Shown: positions 52,959 to 63,216, counted from the stretch's first letter. The stretch is DNA of 64,000 nt from Terriglobia bacterium (GCA_020073565.1 JAIQEY010000005.1:118626-182625); one strand, 5' to 3'. Translations and numbers: made by a program. The notes: generated from the sequence alone by a model not told the origin.

Positions 52959-55634
52959 CTAGATGTCATCCGGCCTGGGCACGGGCAGATCTTCCTCTCG
53001 ACAGATCTTCTCGAGTTGGCTGACGGACCAGACCGCATTGAAGTTATAGAACGTGCTGTAGGGCTGCTGAAGCAGTTCCAGCACCCGCGCAGACTGGCCA
53101 TCGCTCCCCTCGGGCAAGGAATCCTTGACTTCTTCGAACCGAGTGCCGCTCAGTTTCAGCGTGATGAAGCATTGCACGTTACTCGGCTGAAGCGAGAGTT
53201 GGTCGAGCCCATCCTTGAGGATCTGCTTGCGCGCCAGAATGACTTTCCGTTCCCCTACCTTATGCAAAAGCTGCATGTATTTCTCAAAGAGGACCCACTC
53301 ATTCACCAACAGCCCAATTTCTGACGGGCTGAAGCAATTCCAGAACGCGACAGGGTAGCGGAAGGACAAAAATCGGCCCAGCATAAAGGCGCCCGCCTCG
53401 TAGCCCGAGATGTGTTCGCGGGTGCATTTCGCCAGAGCTCCCTTGAAAAACCGGATCTTCCGCTCCATCGTAAGCATTTCGAAAACGTTGCCCTGGCCAA
53501 GGTGATCCCCAATGTCGCTCTTTAGAACCTCGTCAATGTACAGTTGTTCGCGGTCGTCGAACCAGCTGTTCACCAGCTGTTTCGCTTCTTCTGACTCTCC
53601 TCTCATCTCGAAGTTCACCAGTCGAATGACTTCGTTGAGCGTGGAAACCTGCTCGACCGTGAGGCCTCGGATCAACTGCTGGTAGTACCGGTAAGCATAG
53701 GCAATGGATGTAAAAGTCTTTCTCTCTTCGTCGTCGATCTCAAGCGACTCTCCCTTCATATACCGCAAGAGCCGGGCCGGCTTGAACTTTGCTTTTCCCT
53801 CGTAGATCGTCCGCCTCCTCGACGAAAGAGTGATCCAATCGCCTTCCTTGATTTCCTTTCCCGAGGCATTAACCAGCCTTCCGCCGGGCTCCCACGACAC
53901 CCCGTTTTTTTCTAGATTCAGGAGAGCAGGAATACCCAGGCTCTGGCAGATCGTAACCACGTGGATGGCGGCTGAGGTCAGGCTCAGGATTGCGTCCACT
54001 TCGCGCATCACCACCGTGTCGGTTGGGACAAAAGTCTTCTTGCAAAGGCACACCTTGTCCCCGTCTCTCTTAGCACTCAAGGCGGCCTCACCCGTGAAAT
54101 AAACGCGCGCTGAAACTGCCGATCTAGGCAGAACAGACACACCGGAGCAGAAACTGGTAAGCGTCTTGAAAACTTCCTCATCGATCGTGTCACTCGTAAG
54201 CTGCTTGATGTGGTAGGGCCGGATGAGGTCGGTCACGCGCTCGCGCGATATGGTTCCTGACTTGTGCAGATCCATGGCTGAGGTAAGCGCCGCTCGACCC
54301 GCCATGCCCGTTTCATTGAGTTGCAGCAGCGCGAACCACTGATATCGTCTGGTCGCTTCCACTGCGAACTCGATCGTCACAGGGGACTCAAACTCTCTTT
54401 CGAGGTCGCCAAGATGTGGAGCGAAATGATACACGGCGGGGAAGATGTCTTTGATCGCCTCTTTGTCCTCGAAAGAGGTTGATTGGATCTCCGCGGTTCC
54501 TGTCATGATTTCTTCGCCGAAGATATTATGGGCGGTCTGCAGTTCCATGCCCAATCCCGTTTTTGTATCGCGGCTGTAAATGACGCCAGCATACGAGGTT
54601 TCGTGGCGAACCGTGCAGATCATTTTCTGCATAATGAGGCTCGGGTAATGTTCCGTTCCTCTGCAGAGGGATAGCACCAGCGCCTGGTTCTCCTCGAAAT
54701 CCTTATAGGCTTGTTTTGCGAAGAAAGCGGCTTGGGCAAATGGATCCTCGATGAGCCTCTTGTCAGTCTTCCGGATGATCTCGGATAACCGCTCCGTCAA
54801 GTACATCACCTCATCGGGAGAGAGGTCAGACTTGACGGCACCCAGGATCGCCGCGTGCTCGTTACGGTCGACAAAGCGGCAGAGGTTTCGCAGGTTGTTC
54901 AGGAACATCTTGCGCGCAGCGACGGAGCCGTACATTTTCTCTAAGCAGGGCAGCGTGCTCTCAGTCACGCCGACGTTGAGGTAAGTGTCCATGACTCCGG
55001 GAATGTAGCGAGTGGTGGCGCAGCGGATCGCAAACACGAGCGGGTTCCTGTAATTGCCCAGGCCCTCCATCGTGAGGACCTCGAGTTGCCGGATGGCATC
55101 CGAGAGGTGCTGTTCGAAGTACTGGTCACGTTTGGTATAGGCGTGTGCGGTAAGCACAACGAAGTCGGGCACGGGATAGCCCAGTTGGCTCAGTTTCAGG
55201 AGTATGAATCCTTTTTGACTGATGTCCTGCTCCGAGTGAGCCTCAGAACTTGTGCAAGGAACGACGAACTCGTTCTCGGATGGCTGAGCCCGCCCCGCTC
55301 CTCCAGAAGAGCCTTCTTGTGCCGCGGCAAACAAATCCTGAGCGGCTTTGGGATCACCTCCGCGGGCATTCAAAATCAGCGAAAGCCGCTTTTTTCCCTG
55401 CTCCGCGTCATCGCCGCACAGCAAAGGAATATCCGCCTCGCTGATAACGATGCTGCCACTTGTGCCGTCCTGAAGTTCGAACTCTACTACCGGAGGCGAA
55501 TACCCGGGACTGTTCGAAACGATGAGGTCTTTCTTCGAAGAATGTGACTCCCTCCTGGACAGGAGGCTGCGCTGGTTGAAGTAGTTCCCGCGAACTCTGA
55601 AGTCGCGGATTTCCGTGCCTGTCACGGTTTCCAT
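52959..55634 (-). CDS. Pyruvate phosphate dikinase-like protein lacking the PEP-binding barrel
   Basis: 891 residues. An unusual N-terminus of about 130 residues (with SPPVVEFELQDG, a small beta domain) precedes a PPDK-type ATP-grasp: QKGFILLKLSQLGYPVPDFV, NPLVFAIRCATTRYIPGVMDT (equivalent of NPLLVSVRSGA..MPGMMDT), SLIMQKMICT, AGVIYSRDTKTG. Next a swivelling phosphohistidine domain with H558 in LTSAAIHVV and CQSLGIPAL, DWITLSS. The last 290 residues (LRYMKGESLEIDDEERKT onward) are helical and unrelated to the PEP barrel: no CGExA or GTND-type motifs. It should be able to phosphorylate its His from ATP, but the usual PEP site is missing. Convergent with the enolase fusion. Confidence 0.85.
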   Translation of the reverse strand: METVTGTEIRDFRVRGNYFNQRSLLSRRESHSSKKDLIVSNSPGYSPPVVEFELQDGTSGSIVISEADIPLLCGDDAEQGKKRLSLILNARGGDPKAAQDLFAAAQEGSSGGAGRAQPSENEFVVPCTSSEAHSEQDISQKGFILLKLSQLGYPVPDFVVLTAHAYTKRDQYFEQHLSDAIRQLEVLTMEGLGNYRNPLVFAIRCATTRYIPGVMDTYLNVGVTESTLPCLEKMYGSVAARKMFLNNLRNLCRFVDRNEHAAILGAVKSDLSPDEVMYLTERLSEIIRKTDKRLIEDPFAQAAFFAKQAYKDFEENQALVLSLCRGTEHYPSLIMQKMICTVRHETSYAGVIYSRDTKTGLGMELQTAHNIFGEEIMTGTAEIQSTSFEDKEAIKDIFPAVYHFAPHLGDLEREFESPVTIEFAVEATRRYQWFALLQLNETGMAGRAALTSAMDLHKSGTISRERVTDLIRPYHIKQLTSDTIDEEVFKTLTSFCSGVSVLPRSAVSARVYFTGEAALSAKRDGDKVCLCKKTFVPTDTVVMREVDAILSLTSAAIHVVTICQSLGIPALLNLEKNGVSWEPGGRLVNASGKEIKEGDWITLSSRRRTIYEGKAKFKPARLLRYMKGESLEIDDEERKTFTSIAYAYRYYQQLIRGLTVEQVSTLNEVIRLVNFEMRGESEEAKQLVNSWFDDREQLYIDEVLKSDIGDHLGQGNVFEMLTMERKIRFFKGALAKCTREHISGYEAGAFMLGRFLSFRYPVAFWNCFSPSEIGLLVNEWVLFEKYMQLLHKVGERKVILARKQILKDGLDQLSLQPSNVQCFITLKLSGTRFEEVKDSLPEGSDGQSARVLELLQQPYSTFYNFNAVWSVSQLEKICREEDLPVPRPDDI

Positions 55635-55852
55635 AGCGGGTCACCCTAAAGGAGCATCCGATCTCCCAGTCCATTGGGACCTCAGTTGGAGGACTCCGGC
55701 TCGATGACGCAAGTTTGCAGTTTGAGAAGGCTGATGTCAGTGATGCGGCGCACAACCGTTGAGTTCGCCTGTGGCAGAGGGTAATGCCATTATCGCCGCG
55801 GGTTCGCGCGCCTGCGGCTTCGATTGCCGGCACTAGTCATCGATGCAAAACT

Positions 55853-57211
55853 CTACCCAACTGTCAGGTCGCGCTCAATCGCTTCCAGGGTCTTTCCTTT
55901 CGTTTCCGGCACCCGGGTGAACACAAAGAAGAAACCGGCCAAACAGATGGCTGCGTAGATCCAGAATGTCCCGGCGGAGCCCAGCACGCGGTTCAGGACG
56001 GGGAAGGTGAAGGTCAAAAGAAAAGAGGCAACCCACAACGCGGACACAGAAATTGACACGGCGAGGCCCCGGATGCGGTTGGGAAAAATTTCCGAGATCA
56101 GTACCCAAGTCACAGGCGCAAGAGAAAGCGCATAGCAGGCGATGGTACAAAGCGTGATGAGCAAGATGGGCAGCCCTTTGGTGCCGGCCCTGTAAGTGAA
56201 CCCAAGCACCGTGTGAGACAAGGCAATTCCCGCGCAACCAAATAGCATCAGAGCTCGGCGTCCGAACCGGTCCACCAGGCCAAGGGCTATGACAGTGAAC
56301 ACCAGATTGATCGTCCCGGTAACAACGATATTGAACAAGATACTGCTGACACCATAACCGGCACTGCGATAAATCTCTTCCGCATAGTTGAAGATGATGT
56401 TGATTCCGCTCCACTGCTGAAGGACTGCAAGCACCACCCCGATGATGAGGATCTTCAGAATGCCGGGAGAAAACAACTCGTGCCATACCACGCCAACCTG
56501 CTCTTCAGCCCCCAGGGCATCCTGGATCTCGGCGAGGGCTTGATCTCCGTATCGCTTCCCCCCGATACGTGCGAGTGTGCGGCGCGCCTGCTCAGCAAAT
56601 CCTGCCTTCGCCAGCCAGCGCGGACTCTCCGGGATAAACAGTGCACCAAGAAAAAACACGACGGCCGGCAGAGCAACTGCCGTGAACATCCAGCGCCAGC
56701 CATACTGTCCATTCCACGATGAGCGGATCAATGCCCTGCTTGCGCCGTCGGGGACCCTGTCCGCAATCAGCCAGTTTGCGATCTGTGCCGCAAGGATACC
56801 CACCACGATCGTCAACTGGTTCAGCGTCACCAGACGTCCGCGCCAGGGCGCGGGACTAACTTCCGCGATGTAGGTTGGGGAAACGTTGGATGCGATCCCG
56901 ATGGCCACGCCGCCGGTTATGCGCCACGCAATGAAGGCAGTGAAGTTGTATGCCCAGCCGGTAAGAATCGATGACAAAGCAAAGAGGACTGCCGACAGGA
57001 GAAGCAGCTTCTTGCGTCCAAAGCGGTCACTCATCCCGCCCGAGATGATCGACCCAAGAAAGCACCCGATTAGCGCGCAACTGTTCGCCCAGCCAACCAA
57101 CTCCGCTGAATTCAGCTGGAAATAGCTTTCGTAAAACGGCTTGGCGCCCCCGATCACGACCCAGTCGTAGCCAAACAGCAGTCCGCCAAGTGCGGCGACG
57201 CAGGAAATCAT
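55853..57211 (-). CDS. Sugar porter family MFS transporter
   Basis: 452 residues, 12 membrane helices. GGLLFGYDWVVIGGAK, DRFGRKKLLL, PESPRWL, QQWSGINIIFNYAEEIY and DRFGRRALML are the sugar-porter (TC 2.A.1.1) signatures; the C-terminus has PETKGKTLE. It imports a sugar with H+ or Na+. ATG 57211 is used; homologues usually begin about ten residues earlier, and the frame is open there without a standard start, so the true N-terminus may be longer. Last gene of the GH2-DUF5107 operon. Confidence 0.9.
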   Translation of the reverse strand: MISCVAALGGLLFGYDWVVIGGAKPFYESYFQLNSAELVGWANSCALIGCFLGSIISGGMSDRFGRKKLLLLSAVLFALSSILTGWAYNFTAFIAWRITGGVAIGIASNVSPTYIAEVSPAPWRGRLVTLNQLTIVVGILAAQIANWLIADRVPDGASRALIRSSWNGQYGWRWMFTAVALPAVVFFLGALFIPESPRWLAKAGFAEQARRTLARIGGKRYGDQALAEIQDALGAEEQVGVVWHELFSPGILKILIIGVVLAVLQQWSGINIIFNYAEEIYRSAGYGVSSILFNIVVTGTINLVFTVIALGLVDRFGRRALMLFGCAGIALSHTVLGFTYRAGTKGLPILLITLCTIACYALSLAPVTWVLISEIFPNRIRGLAVSISVSALWVASFLLTFTFPVLNRVLGSAGTFWIYAAICLAGFFFVFTRVPETKGKTLEAIERDLTVG

Positions 57212-57269
57212 CCAGACATAACCGGCGTCGTACTGCCCCGCCCCTTCGGTTGAAGCGACTGTAGCGGCG

Positions 57270-60200
57270 CTATCTATGGATCACCTCGGTTCGATGTGGC
57301 GCCTGCGTAGCCTGCACCTCCCGCAAGAGATCCACGGCCAGTGCATGGTTGCGATCGAGACGCCGCACGGCACTGAGTAACTCCTGTGCCTTGGCGGTTT
57401 CTCCCAGCCCGAGACGCGCCTGAGCCTGCAGAAATGTAGCGGTCACCGTGCTTCGTTTTTGGAGGTCGTCCTCAAACAGCAACATCGCAGGAAGAGACGT
57501 GGCGAAATAGTCGATTTTGACAGGCTGTTCAGCAAGCGTGTTGGCATAACGAAGCAGATCATGCAGGAGTGCGTGAGCCTCGGCCCTTCTCTCCAGCCGT
57601 CTGAGCGCGAGGGCAGTGTAGTAAGTCATCTCCGAGAACGACTTCACCCTCATCTCCTGAAAATCGCCCTTATAGCTGGCGGCACGTTCCCACCATTTTC
57701 GGGCTGACACGGAATCACCTGCGATTTCTGCGGCCGTACCGAGCCAATAAAAGATGTCACTCTGATTAGCAAGCAGGTGAGTCGCTTCGCCCAGATCTTC
57801 AGGACAGCTCAGGGCAGTCTCGAAACAACGTCGTGCCTGAACAACGTCCCCACTCTGGAGTGCCTTTCTCCCTAAAGCCAGATGCGTCCTGACATGCTGG
57901 CCCAACGCCAAACCTTCCCCACCCTCCCAGGGCTGAAACCTGCGGGCCTTCAGCAGGTCGCGGGCCCTCTCATGCTCGCCGGTCTGGTTGTACAAACTGG
58001 CCAACTCGACAGAGAGGTCATCCCGCAGGGGCACCAGATCGGCAAACTTCTCGAACTGTTGCAGGCGGGTCTCGGGCGTCTCCCCAATCCGCTTCCACAG
58101 TTGGTCGCGTTCATAGAAAACCCGGGCGTCTTGCGGATTGGCCTGAATGGCTTTGTCGAACGCAGTTCGCGCCTTGTCCGCACTGCCCAGCACGTTGAAA
58201 TAGGCAATGCCAAGATTGCGCCATACGACCGAGAACGACGGCTCCAGACCGCCAGATCGTTCCCACAGTTCGACCGCTTCACGGTGCCGGAGGCGGTTGT
58301 ACAGAAGATTGCCCAGGTAATACGCTGCCCGCGCATCGCCGGGATTGGCGGCAATTGCTGCCTGCAGGATGATCAACTCTTCCAGTCGGTTCGGAAAGCA
58401 ATAGTCGGGCGCGCTCTCGGCTGCATGGGTATACGCCACGGTCGCGGCAACCGCCTCCCCGAGCAACTCGTCGAAATGGCCCAGCGCATAAAAAACCATT
58501 GGCACGGATCCGTCATTGGCATCCTTGTCGGCATGCTTCAAGATGTCGACCGCTTCCGAATAAAGACCTGCACGAGCGTGGTCCAATGCCAGATCAAGGA
58601 GCATCTGGTTGTCCCGTGGGAAGGAGTTGCTCGCAAGATAGCGGGCCCATGAGTCCATCGGATCCAGCGCAACCGTTTCCTCAAGCAGTCGGTCCGCCTC
58701 TGTGTCGCGTCCGAGCTTCCGCAGCACGATCACCATCAGGTTGCGAACATTGACGTGATCCACGTTCGTCCGTAGTGAACTAACGAGATGAGCGTGTGCC
58801 TTCTCCCAATCGCTGCGCTTTGCATCGAGTTCCGCCAATGCCAGATAGGCGGCGGAATGCCAGGCTTGGTTCCAGGTGGATTTGTAGAATGCGGCGTAAG
58901 CTTCATCGTCGCGTCCCAGATAACGCAACGTGAGACCGAGATTGTAGTGGGGCTCGCCGTCATCCGGATTGGAATTACGGCTGGTGAGCCGCTGAATCGC
59001 ACGGCGGAAATGTTGTTCGGCATCCTGAAACTCGCCACGACGAAGATGCCAGCGTCCGATGGCATTGTTGCAGCGGCTATCGCCAGGATCGCGGCGCAGC
59101 GCCTCCCGCCAATAGTCCTCAGGGCACCGTGTGGCGTGGCGGTACTGCTCGAGGTGAAGACCCGTTACATAGAGTTCGTCATTGCTGCCGATGGCCGCTG
59201 GCTGGGGAGGCTCCGTAGCTGGGGCGGGCACCTCATGCTCCCCAATCGGCGACGGAGCGTACCGCAGCAATTCTCGGCCACTCTTGGTCGCAACCACCGC
59301 AACCAAGTCCGCTGCCTCGATGCCGGAAGACAATTTGGCAGTTTCGACAAACGCCCTATCCGGCGCGAGATCGCACACCCACTCCGCCACACTCTGGCCT
59401 TGTGCCTCCAGCCGCACGCGGGCGCTGGAAAGTGCCTGGGTCACGCAGACGCCAAGGCGGGCGGTGCCATCCGAAATCGTCAGACTGAGCGCCGCCTCTA
59501 GGTTCGCCTTTTGGGGAGGTCCGATCTCACGAATGGGATACCAATACTGGCTGAATGCCTTCGTCTCGCCGGGCGCCAGGAACGAGAAGTCTGGCTGGTT
59601 GTCCGTATAGACTCCGGCCATGAGTTCGATGTACGGCCCGTCGTCGTCGGTCAGATTGCGGTCCCAGGCATACCCGAAGTTGTGATTACCCCAGGTCCAT
59701 TGTTTCTTGCCCGGTGCGATGTGATGGTCGGCAATCAGGACTAGTCCGGCCCTGCGCCGATAGTCGTAGCCGCCATGAAAATCCTCGCGCGACCCCATCG
59801 CCATGTAGCTGGTTGGCACTGGAATGTTGGCGTACCAACTCAAATCATTCGGCGGATATGTGCCGGGGGGAACGAACTTGGGAGGCTGCTCATCCGCCGG
59901 TACGCCTTTGCTCCTTCGTTCTCCGTAGTTCACTCCGTAATAATGGCCCGAACACAAAGGAAAGCTGCTCATGGCCCGCCGGGCGTGATCGGCCACATAG
60001 TGAACATCAGGCGGGAAGAAGGACTGATAGAGCTCGTGGACATGGGTACCCACATTGGCCCACCACAAGAAAGTCTGCGCAAACGGTGTGCGGTTGTATA
60101 GCCGGACCTTCAGCTCGATGTAAGCCTTTCCTGGATGTAAGCAGACGCCATGCATCCCTTTCAGCCGCTCCATGGGATCGTGGTCGCTGCACCAAATCGT

Positions 60201-60668
60201 GCGTGAGCCGTCCGAATCTTCCTCGATCTGGAAATCTACCGGCATGAAGGTTGCCGGGCGGTGATGCTGCGGCCAATTGAACTCTACTCCCCCGGAGATC
60301 CACGGCCCCGCCAAGCCCACGAGGGCGGGCTTAATGACGTTTTGTCGATAGAAGAAGTCGTAGTCATTCGTCTTGTCCAAGCCAACGTGCACGCGTCCGC
60401 CGATTTCCGGCAAAACCATGACGCGCACGAATTCATTTTCGAGGTGCACCGCCTGCCACGAGTGCTCACGAGCTCCGGTGGAGATCCGATCGATGAATGG
60501 CAGCGGATAAACCCGCCCACTGCTTCCCTGATAGACCCTTTTTTCCAGGAACATCGGGTTCCTGTCAGCAGGCAGAGGATGGTAGGTCGGAATCACTACC
60601 GGCTCGGACCATGCTTTGACCCGGCCGGTTTCACTCGCAGGTGCTTGTGGCAGCTCAAAACGCTTCAT
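57270..60668 (-). CDS. DUF5107 domain protein with TPR repeats
   Basis: 1132 residues from ATG 60668 (MKRFELPQAPASETGRVKAW). Residues ~25-370: DUF5107, a galactose-mutarotase-like beta-sandwich (VMVLPEIGGRVHVGLDKT, HHRPATFMPVDF, HVHELYQSFFPPDVHY). A beta domain follows. Residues ~480-1100: at least ten TPR-type repeats (GEPHYNLGLTLRYLGRDDEA, ARAAYYLGNLLYNRLRHREA). No signal peptide. These proteins are regularly beside glycoside hydrolases and are thought to act on or bind the released sugar. It lies 28 bp after the GH2 stop. Confidence 0.9.
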   Translation of the reverse strand: MKRFELPQAPASETGRVKAWSEPVVIPTYHPLPADRNPMFLEKRVYQGSSGRVYPLPFIDRISTGAREHSWQAVHLENEFVRVMVLPEIGGRVHVGLDKTNDYDFFYRQNVIKPALVGLAGPWISGGVEFNWPQHHRPATFMPVDFQIEEDSDGSRTIWCSDHDPMERLKGMHGVCLHPGKAYIELKVRLYNRTPFAQTFLWWANVGTHVHELYQSFFPPDVHYVADHARRAMSSFPLCSGHYYGVNYGERRSKGVPADEQPPKFVPPGTYPPNDLSWYANIPVPTSYMAMGSREDFHGGYDYRRRAGLVLIADHHIAPGKKQWTWGNHNFGYAWDRNLTDDDGPYIELMAGVYTDNQPDFSFLAPGETKAFSQYWYPIREIGPPQKANLEAALSLTISDGTARLGVCVTQALSSARVRLEAQGQSVAEWVCDLAPDRAFVETAKLSSGIEAADLVAVVATKSGRELLRYAPSPIGEHEVPAPATEPPQPAAIGSNDELYVTGLHLEQYRHATRCPEDYWREALRRDPGDSRCNNAIGRWHLRRGEFQDAEQHFRRAIQRLTSRNSNPDDGEPHYNLGLTLRYLGRDDEAYAAFYKSTWNQAWHSAAYLALAELDAKRSDWEKAHAHLVSSLRTNVDHVNVRNLMVIVLRKLGRDTEADRLLEETVALDPMDSWARYLASNSFPRDNQMLLDLALDHARAGLYSEAVDILKHADKDANDGSVPMVFYALGHFDELLGEAVAATVAYTHAAESAPDYCFPNRLEELIILQAAIAANPGDARAAYYLGNLLYNRLRHREAVELWERSGGLEPSFSVVWRNLGIAYFNVLGSADKARTAFDKAIQANPQDARVFYERDQLWKRIGETPETRLQQFEKFADLVPLRDDLSVELASLYNQTGEHERARDLLKARRFQPWEGGEGLALGQHVRTHLALGRKALQSGDVVQARRCFETALSCPEDLGEATHLLANQSDIFYWLGTAAEIAGDSVSARKWWERAASYKGDFQEMRVKSFSEMTYYTALALRRLERRAEAHALLHDLLRYANTLAEQPVKIDYFATSLPAMLLFEDDLQKRSTVTATFLQAQARLGLGETAKAQELLSAVRRLDRNHALAVDLLREVQATQAPHRTEVIHR

Positions 60669-60696
60669 CGGGCCTTTTGTCGGCAGCGCGCGCAGA

Positions 60697-62808
60697 TCAC
60701 GGCTTCCAGTCCAAGGAATAGGCGGAGAAGCCTGTCGGCCGAAACACGTCGAATTGCACGCGCAACGGTGCTTCAGATTGAGTAAACGCCAAATCGAACA
60801 CAGCCTCTGTTCCAGGTCCAACTTCGGGCATTTCCACTTCCTGCAGATCGACCGGAACCTCGCCCTGGCCATAGAAAACCGCACGCAACTTGTAGCCGCG
60901 CAGGCGGTACCTTGGAACGTTGCTCCGGGTTCGGAGAAACACACGGAATTTGTTCAGTTGGTTCTCGACGGTAAGCGATTCGACGGGACTCAATTCCTCG
61001 CGAACAATTGGGTAGGACGACTTCTGCGCACCATAGACATCGACCACTCCGTGCACTCGCTGCCGCAGTGCGCCGACGCCGCGATCTCCCACGTGAGTTC
61101 GATAGTCGTTGTAGCAGAAGAAAATGGCGCCGCCTACGAAGTCCTTCGAACGGATCACAGCGTCGTGTGTCCGCAGGATGCTGATTCTGTGTTCATCGCC
61201 TTCCGGCCGGTCTGGTGTGCAAGCGCAGTAACCGTACTCCGATATGACGATCGGCTTGCCGGGGAAGGCCGCGTGCAGTGCATCGAGATGTTTGGAGACA
61301 TCATCCGCCGTGCCCGGCTGCCAGGTTCCGAAGTACTCGTTCGCTTCAATGAAGTCCATCAGCCCAGCCACATCGCGCTCTGGAGTGCTGAGTAAGGAGT
61401 TTGAGGCATATGAACAGAGACGCCCCGGGTCGAGACGCTTGGCTTCTTCCAGCATGCGCCTTGCGAATTGGTAAGCCGGCGGGTCCTGACCGCCGATTTC
61501 ATTGCAGAGCCCCCAAACCACGACCGAAGGATGATTCCGGTCGCGCACGATCATCTCGCGCAATTGTTCCAGACCGTTTTCCATGATGTCAGGGTCAGGC
61601 TGCGCCGTCATCCCTTGGAACGTATCCGGCCCCCACGCGGGAACCTCGCTCTGCATGAGAATGCCCTGACGGTCGCAGTAGTCGAGAACACGTTTGTCTT
61701 GAGGCCAGTGAACGCGAGTGAAAACACAATTCAGATGTTTCAAATCGCGGTGATCGTGGTCGATCCATTCCGCGGGCTCCGCCATGCCGAACTTCGGATG
61801 GCTGCCCGCCATACGCTCGACGCCCATCAGACGGACGCGCTCGCCGTTCAGGTGGAATGCACCATCTTTGATTTCGGATTTCCGCACTCCGAAAGTCGTG
61901 TCGAACTGATGCTCTTCGCGCCCATTCGTGATCGAAAATTCAAGGCGATAGAGACAAGGAGAATCAAAGTGCCAAAGTTTTGCATTACTCAAACCAGCTT
62001 TGAGGGTCAGAGCCTGACTGGCTCCTGCCTTGATGGTCAGCTTGACAGGCTCTGAGTCAGTCGGGACCGAGAGTCCCGTTTCCTCGTCGACGATTCGGAA
62101 GGAAGCACTGCCAGCCCAAGGCTTTTCGCTCGTGTTCTTGCACCGAGCTGAAATCATCAACGCGGCATTGCCGCCGCTAAGATCCGGAACCGCTTCGATG
62201 TCCACGCCTTCAATAAAGGACTTGGGCGAAACGAGCAGCTGTACAGGACGAAAAATGCCACCATCATTTGCCCAATCGCTCGAAAGGCCACGCGGCAGCA
62301 TGTGCTCATTGAATGCGCTGTCCACACGGACTGCGATTGTGTTGGACTGTCCCCAGTGAAGCAGTCGGGTAATGTCGAACACGAAAGCGGTGTAGCCTTT
62401 GCGCGGATGTTCTCCCGCCAACTGACCGTTCACCCAGACCGTCGCTGTGTGAAACACCGCTTCGAACTCAATCCGCACCGCGCCTTCGCGCCAACCTGGA
62501 AGGACATCAAACTCGCGCCGGTACCACGCGACTCCCCGATAGTCGGCGCGCGCGGGGTCGACCTGCCAGGTGTGCGGTACCTCGACATCGTGCCAAGTGG
62601 TCGAAGAAAAATCACTCGTGTACCAGGATGCTTGACCGCCGGCATTCTGCGGGTCGACTTGAAATCTCCACTTCCCGCAAAGACTGACAAGTTCGGTAGT
62701 AAGCCGGCTGGGCGCTGAACTAGTTGAGGGCGAGGCTTGGGCGGCGGTCGCAGCGAGGGCGGCGGTAATAGCAACGGTCTTCCCAAGGAAATCCCGGCGT
62801 GATGTCAT
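60697..62808 (-). CDS. Tat-exported glycoside hydrolase family 2 (beta-galactosidase/beta-glucuronidase-like)
   Basis: 703 residues from ATG 62808 with a twin-arginine leader (MTSRRDFLGKTVAITAALAA). GH2 sugar-binding jelly-roll about 45-200 (WRFQVDP; VEVPHTW; RGVAWYRREFDV; TATVWVNGQLAGEH), immunoglobulin-like domain, then the TIM barrel: FTRVHWPQDKRVLDYCDRQGIL (read in parts), acid/base Glu in VVWGLCNEIGG, nucleophile Glu in VISEYGY. Expected in the periplasm. The sugar it releases (beta-galactoside or beta-glucuronide) is not decided by sequence. First gene of a three-gene operon with DUF5107 and a sugar porter. Confidence 0.92.
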   Translation of the reverse strand: MTSRRDFLGKTVAITAALAATAAQASPSTSSAPSRLTTELVSLCGKWRFQVDPQNAGGQASWYTSDFSSTTWHDVEVPHTWQVDPARADYRGVAWYRREFDVLPGWREGAVRIEFEAVFHTATVWVNGQLAGEHPRKGYTAFVFDITRLLHWGQSNTIAVRVDSAFNEHMLPRGLSSDWANDGGIFRPVQLLVSPKSFIEGVDIEAVPDLSGGNAALMISARCKNTSEKPWAGSASFRIVDEETGLSVPTDSEPVKLTIKAGASQALTLKAGLSNAKLWHFDSPCLYRLEFSITNGREEHQFDTTFGVRKSEIKDGAFHLNGERVRLMGVERMAGSHPKFGMAEPAEWIDHDHRDLKHLNCVFTRVHWPQDKRVLDYCDRQGILMQSEVPAWGPDTFQGMTAQPDPDIMENGLEQLREMIVRDRNHPSVVVWGLCNEIGGQDPPAYQFARRMLEEAKRLDPGRLCSYASNSLLSTPERDVAGLMDFIEANEYFGTWQPGTADDVSKHLDALHAAFPGKPIVISEYGYCACTPDRPEGDEHRISILRTHDAVIRSKDFVGGAIFFCYNDYRTHVGDRGVGALRQRVHGVVDVYGAQKSSYPIVREELSPVESLTVENQLNKFRVFLRTRSNVPRYRLRGYKLRAVFYGQGEVPVDLQEVEMPEVGPGTEAVFDLAFTQSEAPLRVQFDVFRPTGFSAYSLDWKP

Positions 62809-63216
62809 GCGATTCAGCGTGAACGGCGCGAACTCCAAACTCTCGCCGCAGGCTCCCCAGAACCGCAGATCTTATCATCCGCGTAGAGCGAGAGAAAGCA
62901 ACGGCGGAGCGCCAAACTACACCACTAACGCCTTTGTCGCAAAAGTTGCCGTACGTCGAAAAGGGTCAGGACGGGAGAAGAAGGTCCACAGAGGCTGGTG
63001 CCGGGAGGGGGAGTTTATTTTTTGGCGACCCAATTTTCCCCATAACACTGGAAAAACTGCCTCACACCAGCGGGTTAGCCAACGAGCGAACCCTGCTCAT
63101 CTGCCCCATTCGACCAGCTACTACCCCCAAAAACGGTAGGGGACGGTAGGGCAGAATCGGGTAGTTCCTCGAATCCCCATAGGCAAACAAAAGGCGAACA
63201 TGATAAACTTCTCTGC
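62809..63216. other. 408-bp spacer upstream of the GH2 operon
   Basis: No credible gene. Contains the GH2 promoter region (none clearly recognisable) and a short GGTAGGG-rich direct repeat at about 63134-63165. It marks the change from the operon to small orphan genes next to an IS. Confidence 0.4.
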
